A stretch of 64,000 nucleotides of DNA from Aristolochia californica (taxonomy: Eukaryota > Streptophyta > Magnoliopsida > Piperales > Aristolochiaceae), in contig JARWKL010000013.1 of NCBI GenBank assembly GCA_029961685.1, forward strand, positions 23,404,922-23,468,921, in the 5' to 3' direction. Shown here one piece after another: positions 43,071 through 54,770 of the stretch; positions within the stretch are counted from its first letter, which is position 1; each line of letters starts with the position of its first letter. Made by a program: the position numbers and the translations under genes. Under the pieces are notes generated by a model. The model worked only from the letters and a program-made list of their open reading frames with translations. It did not search any database and was not told the DNA's origin.

Positions 43071-44441
43071 GTAAGATTATGATTTTTCCTTTTTGAATTC
43101 GTAGTACTTTTTTTACAAATCTTCTTTTCTTGGCAGATAATGAAAAACTGATTATCAAGCCCCTAGTAGAATGGAAATTTGACTAACAGAATGTGCATAA
43201 CATTTCGAGGCCCTGTGACCAATCACTTGTTTTCAGAAAAAATATTAGTAGGCTTGTATTCATGAGAAGAGAACAATGTGCAAAGAGATGTGGGACAAGG
43301 GGGATTTATCACTAGATTATATAAGGAGGGAGCTCTGTTCTGCAAGAAGTTCTCGGGAGACTCCTGCAATAGCTAGAAGAGCTGATAGGTTAGCAGCTGA
43401 GTTGAGGCATATGCTTCCATTAAACCCTCTAAGAGGAGAGGTCTGATATTTCATCAAATACATAGCCCAAGTGCTCAACCACTTGAAGATTACCACAGAT
43501 GTGTCATGGGCAAGCTTTTTACCATTAGCAGATCTCTCACATATGATCAGTGGCCAATGTTCTAGGGATTTCTTTTTTTTTGGAAAGTTGATTACACATA
43601 CATAGTATACCCCACTCCCGTAGAGGGACTTCCCAAGATCTCACACTAGAAACCCTTCATGTGGCAAATTATGCCAAAGGCCCGATGTACATGTTCTTGG
43701 TAAATTTAGTCAGCCAGTATCCTTTCATAACATGCTATAGGTAGGAACTGAGATGCTGAAACAGAGATTTTGAACCGTTGCTACCTCCGTCAGTTTTTTC
43801 AGTTAGTGGGCGTAGAAATCTTGTCTTTGTGCATGGTGGAAGTTGCTAAAGAATTAACACTTTTAAAAACTGGACACAATAAGTTAATTCAGAAGGGAAG
43901 TGAGAGGGGAATCTACTTCATCTGGAAGGCTTGTCTTTAGCTTATATGAGAGAGTGAATAACTCACCAAAAGCTTGTGATTTTACTTTCTTTAGAGAAAA
44001 GTCCAAGTGGAGTGTCATTATGTCATTTGCAATTTCAATTTTAGATTAAAATAAAAAATGTGTTAGCAACGATTGATTTACTGTATTTCAGTATTAATTG
44101 GGGTTTAACTAATTTGCAAGGATAGTTTAGATATAAGGTCTGTAATAGATTGTGAGGCACACTTTACATCACATTTTCCATTTTCTTACAGACTAACATA
44201 AACAAATACATCATCCACTAAAAGTACCTCACCTCTAACTCAACTTTTAGGTGATCTATTTTTTTTATATGCACTAAACCTACCTTTGTTTTGTGCATTT
44301 CCAGTCTAGGGCCTCTAAGCCGAATGTTCTCTCAAGAGATCTGTGATGTGATTAGCACAATTGCAATTACGATTGGTTTATGAAAACTCTTGCCCTAGTC
44401 AATGCTGATGCAACTGTGCAGTTTCTTTAGTGAATCGACTA
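43071..44441 (+). other. Intron 5 of the RRM locus, left part
   Basis: AT-rich intron from donor GTAAGA to the left copy of the intron-5 insertion's target site (44437-44441). No RNA gene or domain-bearing frame is seen. Confidence 0.65.
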
Positions 44442-44752
44442 TGTTGAAACTTAGGATTCTATGATGTATAATCATAGTAGAAGAGGATTAAGGGGTGAGA
44501 AGAAGAAGAAGAGTTGTGGAGAGAAGGTTTTAGGAGGAGAAGAGGAAGTGTGACGAATTTGGAGAAAAATAAAAGGAGGAAGGATAGGGTAATGGACATT
44601 GTCCAAACCCTCACCCTTAAGTTCTATTTATAAATGATAAAAGTACTAATATTATAATTATACCATTTTCCCTAATAAAAAGTAAAGAAGAGACCAAAAA
44701 AAAAAAAACTAATTACATCAATGACACTCCAACATATTCATATTTTCCAACG
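44442..44752 (-). repeat. 3' LTR of the non-coding element
   Basis: 311 bp, with the minus-strand first base changed from T to C (CGTTGG instead of TGTTGG). It shares 'TAATGG....TTGTCC', 'TTCTATTTATAAATGATAAA' and 'AGTACTAATATTA' with the partner LTR. The minus-strand TATA is in the shared TTATAAATAGA part. Confidence 0.88.
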
Positions 44753-45164
44753 CTCCCCCTCAAGTTGGAAGGTAATAGCAGTGATCCTAGCTTGAAACAA
44801 ATAACATAGATATAGTAAGAATCTCCTCCATCACGGTGTCCCAAGTATAAGTATGAAACCGGGCATAAATTCTCAAAGCGTAGAAATGGGTGATAAAACC
44901 CCCCTCGGCAGATTGAGTTCCGATCCAACTCCATGTCATTCTATCTCGGTTTTCAAATATCAGGGAGCCAGAGAATGCAAAATCACCCAAAACAGAGGAA
45001 ATTTGATCAAGGCGCGGATCTACATACCGGAGAAATCAGGTCCCTCTTTCAACTGAAATGTTTTCCGAAATTCTCTATCCTCCTTTTTTCAGAAAAACCA
45101 CCCTAACCCCCCTTAAAAAACAAAAGAAACCCCTTTCTCTTCGTCCTCACCACCCAAAATCACA

Positions 45165-45310
45165 AACCCGAATTCCAATTCAAATCCGAATTCGAATTCA
45201 GACCCAAATTCAGATTCAAATTCAGATTCAGACCCAAATTCGAATTCAAACCCAAATTCAAATTCAAATTCAAATCCAAATTCGAATCTAGACCCAAATT
45301 CCAACCAAAT
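45165..45310 (+). repeat. AATTC-type short tandem repeat
   Basis: Repeats of 6- and 12-base words such as AAATTC, AATTCGAATTCAGACCC and AAATTCAAATTC. They give Gln/Ile-rich and Phe/Glu-rich artificial frames. Confidence 0.85.
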
Positions 45311-45408
45311 TTCAAATCTCCCACAAAAAACCTTCCAACTTTTTTTTACACCTCGAAAAAACAAATTGGCCTCCACAATGCCACAAATTTTTTGAAAATT
45401 CCCATCAT

Positions 45409-45432
45409 CCCCCCCCCCCCCCCCCCCCCCCT
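45409..45432 (+). repeat. Poly-C tract
   Basis: About two dozen consecutive C bases. Such runs are often mis-sized in assemblies, so frame across it is unreliable. Confidence 0.9.
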
Positions 45433-45451
45433 GTCCCTTCCTCCCATCCTT

Positions 45452-45690
45452 CCACACTCCACCCCAAATCTCGAAAATCCAAACTTTCTTTCCCTCCTTC
45501 CACACGCCACCCCAAACCTCGAAAATCCAACCCATCTTCCATCCCTCCACATGCTACCCCAAACCTCGAAAATCCAGCCTCTCTTTTCCTCCCTCCACAT
45601 GCCACCCCAAACCTCAAAAACCCAACCCATATTTCCCTCCCTCCATACGCCACCCCAAACCTCATGCCACCCTAAACCTCGAAAATCTAA
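45452..45690 (+). repeat. 48-bp minisatellite, over four copies
   Basis: Units begin 'CCACA(C/T)GCCACCCCAAACCTC' and end 'CC(T/C)CCCT'. Full units are 47-48 bp, followed by a shortened copy near 45645 and a partial copy to 45690. Since 48 is divisible by three, the plus-strand frame carries a 16-residue repeat of the form LHMPPQTSKTQPIFPS. Confidence 0.85.
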
Positions 45691-46719
45691 ATCAGTTTTT
45701 TCAAAACACCCCCATCCTCTCTCAATCCTCGAACGCAGCATTTTCTCCCCTTCCCCACACTGCCTCGTCAGCCAACCCCTTCCCCCAACACGCCACCACT
45801 AGATTTCACCTCGAAGCACCCTCCCTTTCCCATCGAAATGCGAACCTCAACACCCACCTACTCCCTCCGAAATACAAACTTTTCGACCCCTCATACCTCG
45901 CTGGCTTCAGCATCGACCATCAAACCGATCAATTCCTCCACCATGGCAAATGCCATTCCCCAAAAATTCTCAGAAATCACTCATCCCCTCCTCACAGCTC
46001 ACCACCAATCTCCAACACTGTGTCCTGGCAAGTCAGCTTGTAACTTCCTTTCCCTGAGCATCTCAAACCTAGAAATGGATCTCGGGACCCCCACCCACCA
46101 AAAAATTCTGACCTATCACCACCACCAGATGACAATCAAAAAATTTTCTTCACCTCTGCCTTCCATAACCCCCTTTTCAGCTATCAAGAGGATAACAATT
46201 CCGATGGGTTCAGCCCTTGCCCAGACACGATTTACTTTGAATCGTGGCAAAACCAATCCCCTCCAGATATGGTGACGACTTCCCCAACCCCTCCAAACAC
46301 CATTGAATTATCTGCGTCCAATCTCATCTCCAGGATGCAGAAACCACCTGAACTACCTTCCCCACTAACTGATCAAGGCCCATAAACCACATCAAAACCT
46401 GAGCCCAATCCTAACAACATACTCAACCTGGAGCTTCCTACTCTTCCAATTCTGGCTACCTACCATAGAAGGGAAAAGAGTGGCCTCACCCGATGCCAAT
46501 CAGGGACTGCTTTGACCACCAGAACTCCCCCCTGACCAGCTCAAACCTCCCCTCCCTCCAATTGAAAGGATGGCAGCAGAACTACAATCCGAATGAAGTC
46601 GGTACGATGAGGAAACTTTGGCAAAACGTGATAAATCTGGCTCGTCTCTTGGGAGTCGTTTTCCATGGACAGACTCCAGGACGGAAACCAGATATGGGAG
46701 TTCAACAAATCAGTTCTAA

Positions 46720-47170
46720 ATGATCTTCTCTTGGAATGTCCGGGGAGTAGGATCTTCACGGAAGCGAGCAATAATTTTTTGCTTCAATTCAAACCTTCTA
46801 TTGTGGTGCTCCAAGAAACAAAATGCCAAAATCCGACTGACAGCCTCGCTCGAGGTCTCTGGAACTGCTCCTCATTGCAATGGTTGGCTGTAAATTCGAT
46901 CGGCCTTTCTGGTGGAATCATGGTTCTACGGGATAACTCTCTCTTCGATGCAATCAACATCAAGCACGAAACTTACTTAGTGGGGATTCATTTCCGTGAT
47001 CGCTGCTCTGATTCTCAATGGTGCCTCGCTGGAGTTTACGGTCCCAACCGTTATTGCGAGAGGAGAAATTTCTGGGAAGAGCTCTCTAGCCTCCATCTTC
47101 AATGGTCTATTCCGTAGAGTTTTGTGGGAGATTTCAATGCGTTTTGTTTCTGCGATGAAAAGCGACCTCC
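46720..47170 (+). pseudogene. LINE endonuclease (APE type), N-terminal part
   Basis: The ATG at 46720 gives 'MIFSWNVRGVGSSRKRA', the opening of plant L1 ORF2 endonuclease (N-V-R-G). A frame shift within 70 bases moves to 'PSIVVLQETKCQ', with the catalytic Glu in Q-E-T-K, then 'SGGIMVL', 'WCLAGVYGP' and 'SFVGDFNAFCF' with G-D-F-N. The SDH end of the domain appears only after the foreign block, near 49735 ('SDHWPI' in one frame). Confidence 0.88.
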
Positions 47171-47929
47171 AACTACTCTCGGGGGTTAGTCAACTTGAAG
47201 GACAAGATGATCTTCAACCACATAACGCCCTTCAACAATTGAAGTCGTTAGTGGAGCGCAGATGAAGCTTCATCTCGATGCAGGGGATGAAGGGGCCCTT
47301 CATCTCCACGGTTTAATTTCAATCATGTGGAAGAAGGCCCTTTTTGATCTTCTTCGAATTGAAGGACGGACGACGCTCTCGGCCTCGCTCTCTCTCCTCG
47401 CACCCACCCCCCCCCCCCCCCCCCCCCATCGCGCGTCGTCTTTTTCTTTTTTCTTCCTCTCTCCCGCACTCCTTTCCCACTCTCGTCTCCCTGCGCCCCT
47501 GACATTGATCTCGTCCTTCGTCTCCTTGCGTCCCCGATGTTGATCTCGGCCACCATCTCAGTTCCCTCTCGTCTCCGGCCTCAACTCTCGGTCTTCTCTC
47601 GGCCTCGCCCTCTCTGTCGCACCCCCTCTCTCGTCTCCGTGACTCCCTCTCTTCTCTCAGACAAGCTCTCTCTCGCTTCTCTCTCTCTATTCCCTCCCGA
47701 CCTCCCTTTCTTCTCTGTCTTCTCCCTCTCTTCTCCCTCTCTTCTCCCTTTCGGCCTCCCATTCCCTTCTCTCTCTGGCTAGTCTCGATTAGGCATCGAT
47801 TAGGCATCGATTTCACCTTTCGACTTCGGATTTCCCCTTCGATTTCACCCTTCGGCTTCGGATTTCCCCCTTCGATTTCACCCTTCGGCTTCACCCCTGC
47901 CATATTTATACGAGAAGCATCGCAATGTG

Positions 47930-48660
47930 ATCTTGATCTTCACAGGACCTCAACTACCACATCAGCTATAACTGCTGCTAACAAGAGCTGTTTATCAGAA
48001 GCAAGGGGATATCGATACAATCGTGTAGAGGATTCTCCATATTCAGCTGAATCTTGGGGCAGTCAAAATGTTATTTGTACGCCTGGCTCTGGTTCACATT
48101 CAGAAAAGCACATTGCCTTCTCTTGGATGAGTATGGAAGATTACTTGGATCATGATATTGAATTGAGGTCAATGGTGGAGGCTCTTAAAATAGTGAGCTC
48201 ATCAACTCAAAGCTTGCATGTGACATGTGACACAAGTAAAGCTTTGTTAGTGCCTGATTTGAGTTTTCAGTTGTCTTATCCAGCCACACCATCTAACTCA
48301 ACTGATGGAACTCACCTTCAAAGGACAAAATTTGATAAGGCATCGGATGTGAGGATATCATGTAGGGAAGGACTTGTTAGTAGGATCTTTGAGATGGATG
48401 AATTGGACTGCTGGCAATCAGAAGACGACGATTATGATCTTCTCAAAGCTGATTTCCATCTTGGTATTAGTCCTGATCTAAGAAGTTCGTCTTTAACTGA
48501 AGAGAATGACCTACAACTATTGGATCACCTGAATATGTGGATGACCAAAGAAGAGATGGGAAATGCAAATTGAGAGTTCCTCTTGAACTGCCTGGATGTG
48601 CAGAGTCCATAAGCACTAATGGTGGTGGACTGGTTTCATCTGGTGATTCAGATTGGACTA
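47930..48660 (+). pseudogene. Captured fragment of an unidentified host-like coding sequence
   Basis: One plus-strand frame is open from about 47900 to 48573, well beyond chance in balanced sequence, with ordinary protein composition: 'RVEDSPYSAESWGSQNV', 'SMEDYLDHDIELRSMVEALK', 'SCREGLVSRIFEMDELDCWQ', then acidic 'SEDDDYDLL'. After the stop a one-base shift continues sensibly as 'LRVPLELPGCAESIS' and 'GDSDWT'. An AG at about 47953 could be an acceptor. I do not recognise the family. It looks like an exon of a host gene carried here and since frameshifted. Confidence 0.5.
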
Positions 48661-48673
48661 TGTGCTATAAGCA

Positions 48674-48833
48674 CCAATTATTTGAAATGTGATTATTTTT
48701 ATCCAATCTTTTCAATTATAAACTTTATTTTCACCCCTCAGAAAATCCTTCTGCCAATTATTTTAAATATGATTATTTTTATCCAATCTTTTCAACTGTG
48801 AACTTTATTTTCACCTCCCACAAAATCCTCCTT
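48674..48833 (+). repeat. 80-bp tandem duplication
   Basis: Two copies start at 48674 and 48754 with CCAATTATTT(G/T)AAAT(G/A)TGATT and end in TTTATTTTCACC(C/T)C. They differ at a handful of bases. Confidence 0.9.
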
Positions 48834-49530
48834 CAATGGCAGAAATTTTGGTGGATGTAGTAAATTTCACGAGTTGGATTTTAATCCCTGAATATTGTGA
48901 AACTCATATTTTTATTCCCCTAAAACTTTATCTCTCTACTTGGTCAGAGCAAGATCGCCTATTCATGTCCAAGTTTCAGCTTACATTGCTGTAACCAGCG
49001 CCTTCCCCCCGTCTCTTTCTCTGTTGATCAATTGCACAACTGCCCTCTCTCGCTCAATGTGACATTACCTAGTGTTTGTGACGAATCTGCTCTTTCTTTA
49101 TTTTGGATTGAAATATTGCAGGTTTATGATGATTTGTTGTGAATAGTAACATCCAGTTCATGCAGCTTCAAATCTCATATTATTATTTTTTTGTTCATAA
49201 CGTTTTCATTTGCATAATAATTCGATTTCTGTCTTGCAAGATTTCTTGCTTTTAGGACAAGATTTTCTCTGGTAAATAAAATATAATTAAAGTATGCATT
49301 TGATTAATATATCATCATTAATTATGTCAAAATATATTATTAATTAATACAATGCAAATCTATCTTATGTTATTAATATAATATTTTTTATTCATTAATC
49401 AGAATTTTTTTTATTCACTCTATTATATTAGTGATTTAATAGTGGTAATTAAAATATTGTTAACTCAAACACTTTGGTTTAATTAGTTAATTTTTATAAT
49501 TATTAAAATCAATAATTTTAAATTTCTATA

Positions 49531-49660
49531 AGATGAAGATGAAGATGAAGTTGTCCACACTAACACCCTATTTCAAAGATTTCGAAGATGAAGTTGTCTT
49601 GACTAACACCCATTTCGAAGATGAAGATCATGTAGATACATAAGATGAAGATGAAGATGA
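49531..49660 (+). repeat. GATGAA repeat with longer repeat phrases
   Basis: Three (GATGAA)-type tracts with the phrase GATGAAGTTGTC..(G/C)ACTAACACCC between them (49545 and 49587). The end of the region reads GTTGACTAACCCCCCC, shared with 5694-5709. Confidence 0.8.
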
Positions 49661-49715
49661 AGATCAAATTTTCATTTTGTTGACTAACCCCCCCTTTATG
49701 ATGATATTTCCGGAA

Positions 49716-51640
49716 AAGTCCTAAATCGGGTAGGATCCGACCATTGGCCCATCCTTTTATCCACCTCGTGTGGAAGATGGGGTTGCCTCCCCTTTTAGAT
49801 TTTGATGTGCTTTTGAAAAACTGGTGGTCCAACTTACTGGTTTGGGGTAGGCCAGAGTGGTCTCTTCCGATAAAGCTCAAGCTCCTTAAAAAGATTCTTA
49901 AGGAGTGGTCCTTCTGGCGTCGCCAATCTGCCAAAGAAAAGAAATCCTCTCTCCTCACCCGCATCGCTGAGCTGGATTCTTCGGAAGAACAAAGGTACCT
50001 AACTCAATCTGAATTTTCCACTCGCCTTTCGCTTCAAATGGAGTTGCAAGCTCTCCTAGTTCAGGAAAGAGTCAGGTGGAAACAAAGAGCCCGTTTTAAA
50101 ATGGCTAATTGAAGGAGATGCCAATACAAAATTTTTCCACTCCCTCGCATGACGAGGAAGAGATCCAATCGAATTACCTCCTTATGCATCAATAATGAGG
50201 TAACGTCAGATAGGATCCATATTACTAATGAACTGCTTAGTTTTTTCACAGATTTATACTGATGATTTTATTAACCAGCTCAAAGTCCAGCAACTTCAAT
50301 TTGGGCATCTGCCCATCTCTGCTTCATGTATTCTCGACACTCCTTTCTCCCAGAAGGAAATTGAAAAGGTAGTCTTGGGCATGGCATGTGATCGGGCCCC
50401 TGGCCCTGGGGCCTGATGGATTTAACGGTGAATTCTACCACCGTGCTTGGTCTATGATCAAGGGAGATATTTATAAGATGGTTGAAGGTTTTTTCATGAC
50501 TGCCATCTCCTTCCGCAGCATGGGAGCTTCCTTATCTCACTGATCCCCAAGAAGAGAAATGTTGAGACCCTTGCTGACTTTCGTCCTATCAGCCTGATAT
50601 CAAGTTCATACAAGATTATTGCTAGACTCCTTGCGAACAGGCTCAAAATTGTTCTCCCCCTTGTCATCAGTCATGACCAGAGTGCTTTCTTGAAGGGTAG
50701 AAACATCTTGGACTCAGCTATGGCAGCACATGAGTTGTTTGATCAATTTTCCTGCTCGAATGATCCAATTTTTACACTTAAGTTGGATTGAGAAAAGACT
50801 TTTGATCGAGTAAATTGGGTTCTTTTGGATGACATCATGATTCGGATGGGCTTCGGGGATCGTTGGAGATATTGGATTAGGAGCTGCCTGTCCTCCGTTA
50901 CGTACTCTCTGGTCTTGATTGGTACAATTTGTGGATGTTTAAAAGGATCTAGAGGTTTAAGACAGGGAGATCTTCTTTCCCCTCTTCTCTACAACATTGT
51001 GGTGGAATTCCTCTCTGCTGTGCTATTTTCGGCCAAAGAATGTGGATGGCTTTATCCAACCAGCAACTCGGCTTTCAATATTCTTGTCCTTCAATATGCG
51101 GATGACACTTTGATCTTCGGAGCAGGAACAATGGACAACATATAAAAAGTAATGGCAGTTTTGGGGCTCTGCGAAATCTGCTCTAGTCAGAAAGTCAATT
51201 GGAGAAAAACTTCCTTGATTGGGTTCAATATCAACCCAAATTCCCTATCAGAAATGGCGGAAGTGCTTGGTTTCGTAATCTCATCCACGCCCTATACCTA
51301 TCTCGGCCTTCCTTTGTTCACTTGGCGTATTTGCAAAGATATTTGGACTCCAGTTATTGAGAAGATGGAACTGCGACTTGCTTCATGGAAGGGTCGGTTG
51401 CTTAGCAAGGCAGGAAGGTTGACTTTTTTGAAATCATGTATCGTTGGCATTCCAAACCATTATTTATCCTTCATGCCTTGCCCAACCTCTGTTTGTCAGC
51501 AACTGGATAAAATGAAGAAGCGATTTCTTTGGAGAGGAAACAACCCAGATTTCAAGTACCATTTGGTCAATTGGGAGGAAGTCTGCCTCCCAAAGAGCTT
51601 TGGAGGTCTCGGAATCCGGCTTTCCAAAGATATGAACTAG
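49716..51640 (+). pseudogene. LINE reverse transcriptase
   Basis: From the S-D-H end of the endonuclease through a coiled spacer ('RPEWSLPIKLKLLKKILKEW') to RT: 'FHSLA', 'VLGMACDRAPGP' then a shift to 'DGFNGEFYH', 'LISSSYKIIARLLANRLK', 'KGRNILDSAMAAHELFD', 'CLKGSRGLRQGDLLSPLLYN' and the catalytic 'LQYADDTLIFGAGTMDNI' (Y-A-D-D at about 51095-51106). A TAA follows, then 'SSQKVNWRKTSLIGFNINPN', 'YTYLGLPLF' and 'MKKRFLWRGNNPDFKYHLVN'. Frame changes near 50100-50240, 50405 and 50530, a stop in 'KLD*EKTFDRVNW' (50790), and stops at 51143 and 51638 inactivate it. Confidence 0.9.
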
Positions 51641-51643
51641 GCC

Positions 51644-52606
51644 TTGCTCCTTAAATGGATTTGGAGACTCAACTCATCTGCTCCAAACCTCTGGAAAAAT
51701 ATGGTGCTTTCAAAGCTCGACATTTCCTCAAATTGGTGGATTGAAGGGGGAAACAAAAGGAATTTATCTCTTATATGGAGGTCTTTCTATCTCTTTACCC
51801 CAACTTTCTCATTGGCAGTTCGATTCTCTGTGGGTGATGGCCATCATATCAGATTCTGGGAAGATGGGTGGTTGGGTAATATGCCACTTCAGAACACCTT
51901 CCCTAGCCTCTTCAGATTGAGGAATAGTACCATTGCTGAAGTCGCTGATAATGGGGGATGGAACATTCAGCCTTGTCGTGGTCTATTTGAGCTAGAAGGT
52001 CTTGAAGCTAGTCGCCTTTTGGATGCTTTGCAGCCAACCAGAATTCAAGCTAACAAAACAGATAAATTAATCTGGTGGCCAGATAAAAGCAGCTCCTTCT
52101 CAGTCTCCTCTGCTTATTTTGTTATTCGAGGTGGGATCACTTGTGGTCCCAAACATGTAGTGGAATGCACATGGCGTCTCAGCGCTCCCCCAAAAATTAA
52201 ATTTTTCATGTGGAGTGCTTGTCACAACAAGATTCTCTCTGCTGACAATCTCAAGATTCGTGGCCAACTCGGGGTTGACCCCATCTGCCCTTTCTGCCAT
52301 GCAAATGAAGAAACTGTCAGCCACTTGCTTCTATTGTGCCCTTTCTCCTGGGGGATATGGGCGTCGATACTTAACAGAATTGGGCTACATCTCTGCTTCC
52401 CTCAGGATTTGGCTGCTGCCTGCCGAATGCTTGCAGGGACTCCTATCCCCGGTTTTGGGAAATATATGATCTCTGCTTTATCTGCATTCATCCCCTGGGG
52501 TCTCTGGCTTGAGCGCAATCAAAGAAGATTCAATGCCAAATTCAGCACTCAAGATAGAGTCATTGAAACCTTCTTAGGCAATATTGTTACTTGGCTTTAC
52601 TCTTGA
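51644..52606 (+). pseudogene. LINE zinc-binding domain after RT
   Basis: A 320-codon open frame continuing the RT in phase after a TAG at 51638-51640. It includes 'LIWRSFYLFTPTFSLAVRFS', 'GDGHHIRFWEDGWLG', 'WRLSAPPKIKFFMWSACHNK' and the cysteine/histidine cluster 'CPFCHANEETVSHLLLLCPF', the reverse-transcriptase zinc-binding domain of plant LINEs, then 'WGLWLERNQRRFNAK'. This is the best preserved coding stretch of the LINE. Confidence 0.9.
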
Positions 52607-52699
52607 AAAGCCTTCTCCCCCTTCTCGAGATCATCCATTAGAAATAATTGGAGGTACTTTGCCCAGCTCCACATTTCTTCGAAGCCTCCCGTCATCTAC

Positions 52700-53160
52700 A
52701 AGTGGACCCCGCCTGCTACTGGAGTCCTTAAGTTGAATTTTGACAGATCCTCTCTCGGTAACCTTGGCTTAGCCGGTTTCGGTGGCGTGATTCGTGATTC
52801 TCTTGGGAACCAAATCGTCTCCTTCTCCGGGCCTCTCGGTATTGCGGACTCCACGACGGCTGAGCTTCAAAGTCTTCTTAATGGGCTTCTTGTTTTTCGT
52901 GATCATTGCTTCGGGCCGATCCTGATCGAGGGAGACTCTAAGGTGGTGATCAGCTGGTGCGAGAATGCCTCCTCACCTCCGTGGCGCTATTGGGATATCT
53001 TTTTTGAAAATTTGGATATTGTCAATCTTTTTTATTGTTTTTGGTCTCTCATTCCGAAATCAACAAATTTTGTGGTTAATGCTTTAGCCAAGCAAGGAGC
53101 CTCCTTGCAATTTCTTGTTGTTAGGAGTTGGCTCGTTTTCTGTTTTCTTAATAAAATCAC
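52700..53160 (+). pseudogene. LINE RNase H-like domain
   Basis: The frame reads 'YKWTPPATGVLKLNFDRSSL', 'GFGGVIRDSLGNQIVSFSGP', 'IADSTTAELQSLLNGLLVFR', 'ILIEGDSKVVISWC' and 'NFVVNALAKQGASLQ'. This is the RNase H-like domain common at the end of plant L1 ORF2, with D (N-F-D), E (A-E-L), D (E-G-D-S) and, at the last position, N-A-L-A-K. It is open to a stop at 53279, past the poly-A. Confidence 0.9.
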
Positions 53161-53177
53161 ATTTCATAAAAAAAAAA

Positions 53178-54758
53178 GTCAAAACCAACCTCAAATGATT
53201 TCAAACAAATATAATGATAATAATCAGGGTAATGCCTGTCATTCTCAAGACGGTGATAAAAAAACCCAAGAGTACCAATAAAAAGTCTTAAAGGACTTAA
53301 AAACACCCATATATAAAAAGGACCAACCATAGGCAAGCAAATAATGAACCCAAGGTAAGCAACCGACAAGTTCTTCTATAATAATGTCTCAATCAAAGAG
53401 ACACAATAGCAGCTGCGATAATGAGCCAATACCCAAATAACACATACCAAATATGTTGTTATATAACAGTGGATAACCGGTAAATAGTAAAAGTCCTTAA
53501 GAGTAATAAAGATATATGAGATAATCAGTAGCAAGTCCATCCTTGAATGAGGAAGATGTGCACCAAATAATAAGCTAGAACCGAGTAATAAACTGCCAAT
53601 AAGTTGAACCAAGTGTGTTGTTAATCTTCTTAAAAAGAATAACTGAACTGATTGCTGTTGGTTCTGAGAGCAACTGCAAGGTCTTCTAAAAAACAGAGAA
53701 GAATGTATAAAACTGTAATGGATGTTGCTTCCATGCTTACTGCATCAGTGATTAATTCAGACACCAAACCGAGAGCTAGCCATATTAAACCGGCTAATTA
53801 GCAGTCAATGACGTATGTGTCCTGTTTATGAATATAGTCCACACTTAGATACTTTTGTAATTTGCATAATTAAATCAAGTAACTAATTTTTTCGAAAGTT
53901 GCCATAATTCAGAATAAGAACATTTCTTTTCTTTGACAAATAAATCAAAGGAAAGTTTATGAAAATAAGGTGATCTTCCAAAGATTCTTTCTAGATATTG
54001 TTAGTTAACAAACAAAAACTTTCTAAGGGTAGATCATGAGATACTTTTTTTATATTATTGATCTATAACAACAATTCAAAAAAATGAAGCAAAAAATTCG
54101 GATCTTCGTATGCAATAGGATACCAACATGACCTTTGATTATTCAAATACGAATATCTCCTTAAGTATAAATCAGATTGACATAAAATTTTCTCCTTTTG
54201 AAACTAGACTTAATACCTTTCATCCAAGTATAACTTTTCTTCATAAAATATACTTCTTTTGAGATAAATAATTTGATAGATTTTGGGCTCTGTAATCAAG
54301 CCGAATTGAGTATTATTTCTTCTTTGGCCAACATGACATTTGACTCTTCTGAGATCGATGAATAGGTAAGAAAATAGACTTACAAATCTTTCTTTTGATA
54401 TATAATTTTCCATATAAAGTCTCATTTTTAATGGCATAAAACATCTCGAAAGTTGAAGCTTTATGTTGCTGTACGAAACTTTTCTGCTGTTTGACCTTTG
54501 CTGGTTCAAATGTAGATTTCTCTTTTTAGAAAAATCTGATTTCAAAGATTCTTTTTGAGTTGGAAAAAAGACTCAAATATATTTCCAACGATATATAATT
54601 TGCTATATGAAACATACGGTAAGAGCTAAAAATCTAATGAAAAATATGATTTGGAAAGAAGACTAAAGGAAAAACGAGAAACTCCTCTTGTTTCTTTTTC
54701 ATTTTCTTCTTCTTCTTCTTCCTCCCCTTCTACCCTTTTCCATCTCAGATCTTTCCCC
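53178..54758 (-). other. Non-coding internal part of the LARD-like element
   Basis: AT-rich, about 1.6 kb, between the LINE poly-A and the primer-binding site. I see no gag, protease, integrase or RT motif on either strand. Confidence 0.6.
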
Positions 54759-54770
54759 CTTCTGATACCA

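Larger units (their letters stand above)
47240..49715 (+). other. Foreign block inside the LINE endonuclease
   Basis: About 2.5 kb that matches no LINE part, placed between the G-D-F-N and S-D-H halves of the endonuclease. It holds a C/T-rich GC-heavy stretch with poly-C (47340-47900), a host-like coding fragment (47930-48660), an 80-bp tandem duplication (48674-48833), AT-rich DNA (48840-49530) and GATGAA repeats (49531-49660). No terminal repeats or duplications were found at its edges. Confidence 0.65.
45060..53177 (+). mobile_element. Long L1-type LINE inside the non-coding LTR element
   Basis: It runs to a terminal TTAATAAAATCACATTTCAT-(A)n at 53150-53177. From 46720: endonuclease, then a foreign block (about 47240-49700), then RT, zinc-binding domain and RNase H. 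The stretch 45060-46720, with Pro/Ser/Thr-rich frames and minisatellites, is probably its 5' region and ORF1, but no RNA-binding or zinc-knuckle domain is recognised there. The 5' end and a target duplication could not be found. Several stops and frameshifts make it inactive. Confidence 0.85.

Noticed and set aside
43260..43560. Stretch in intron 5 that looked like a possible exon
   Set aside because: All frames carry stops every few dozen codons and no family motif was found.
45113..45741. Gly/Trp-rich minus-strand frames resembling a repeat protein
   Set aside because: They are readings of the hexamer repeats, poly-C tract and 48-bp minisatellite; both strands are open for the same reason.
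47319..47903. Long Arg/Gly/Glu-rich minus-strand open frame
   Set aside because: It is the complement of a C/T-rich low-complexity stretch with poly-C; composition is driven by the repeat and no domain is present.
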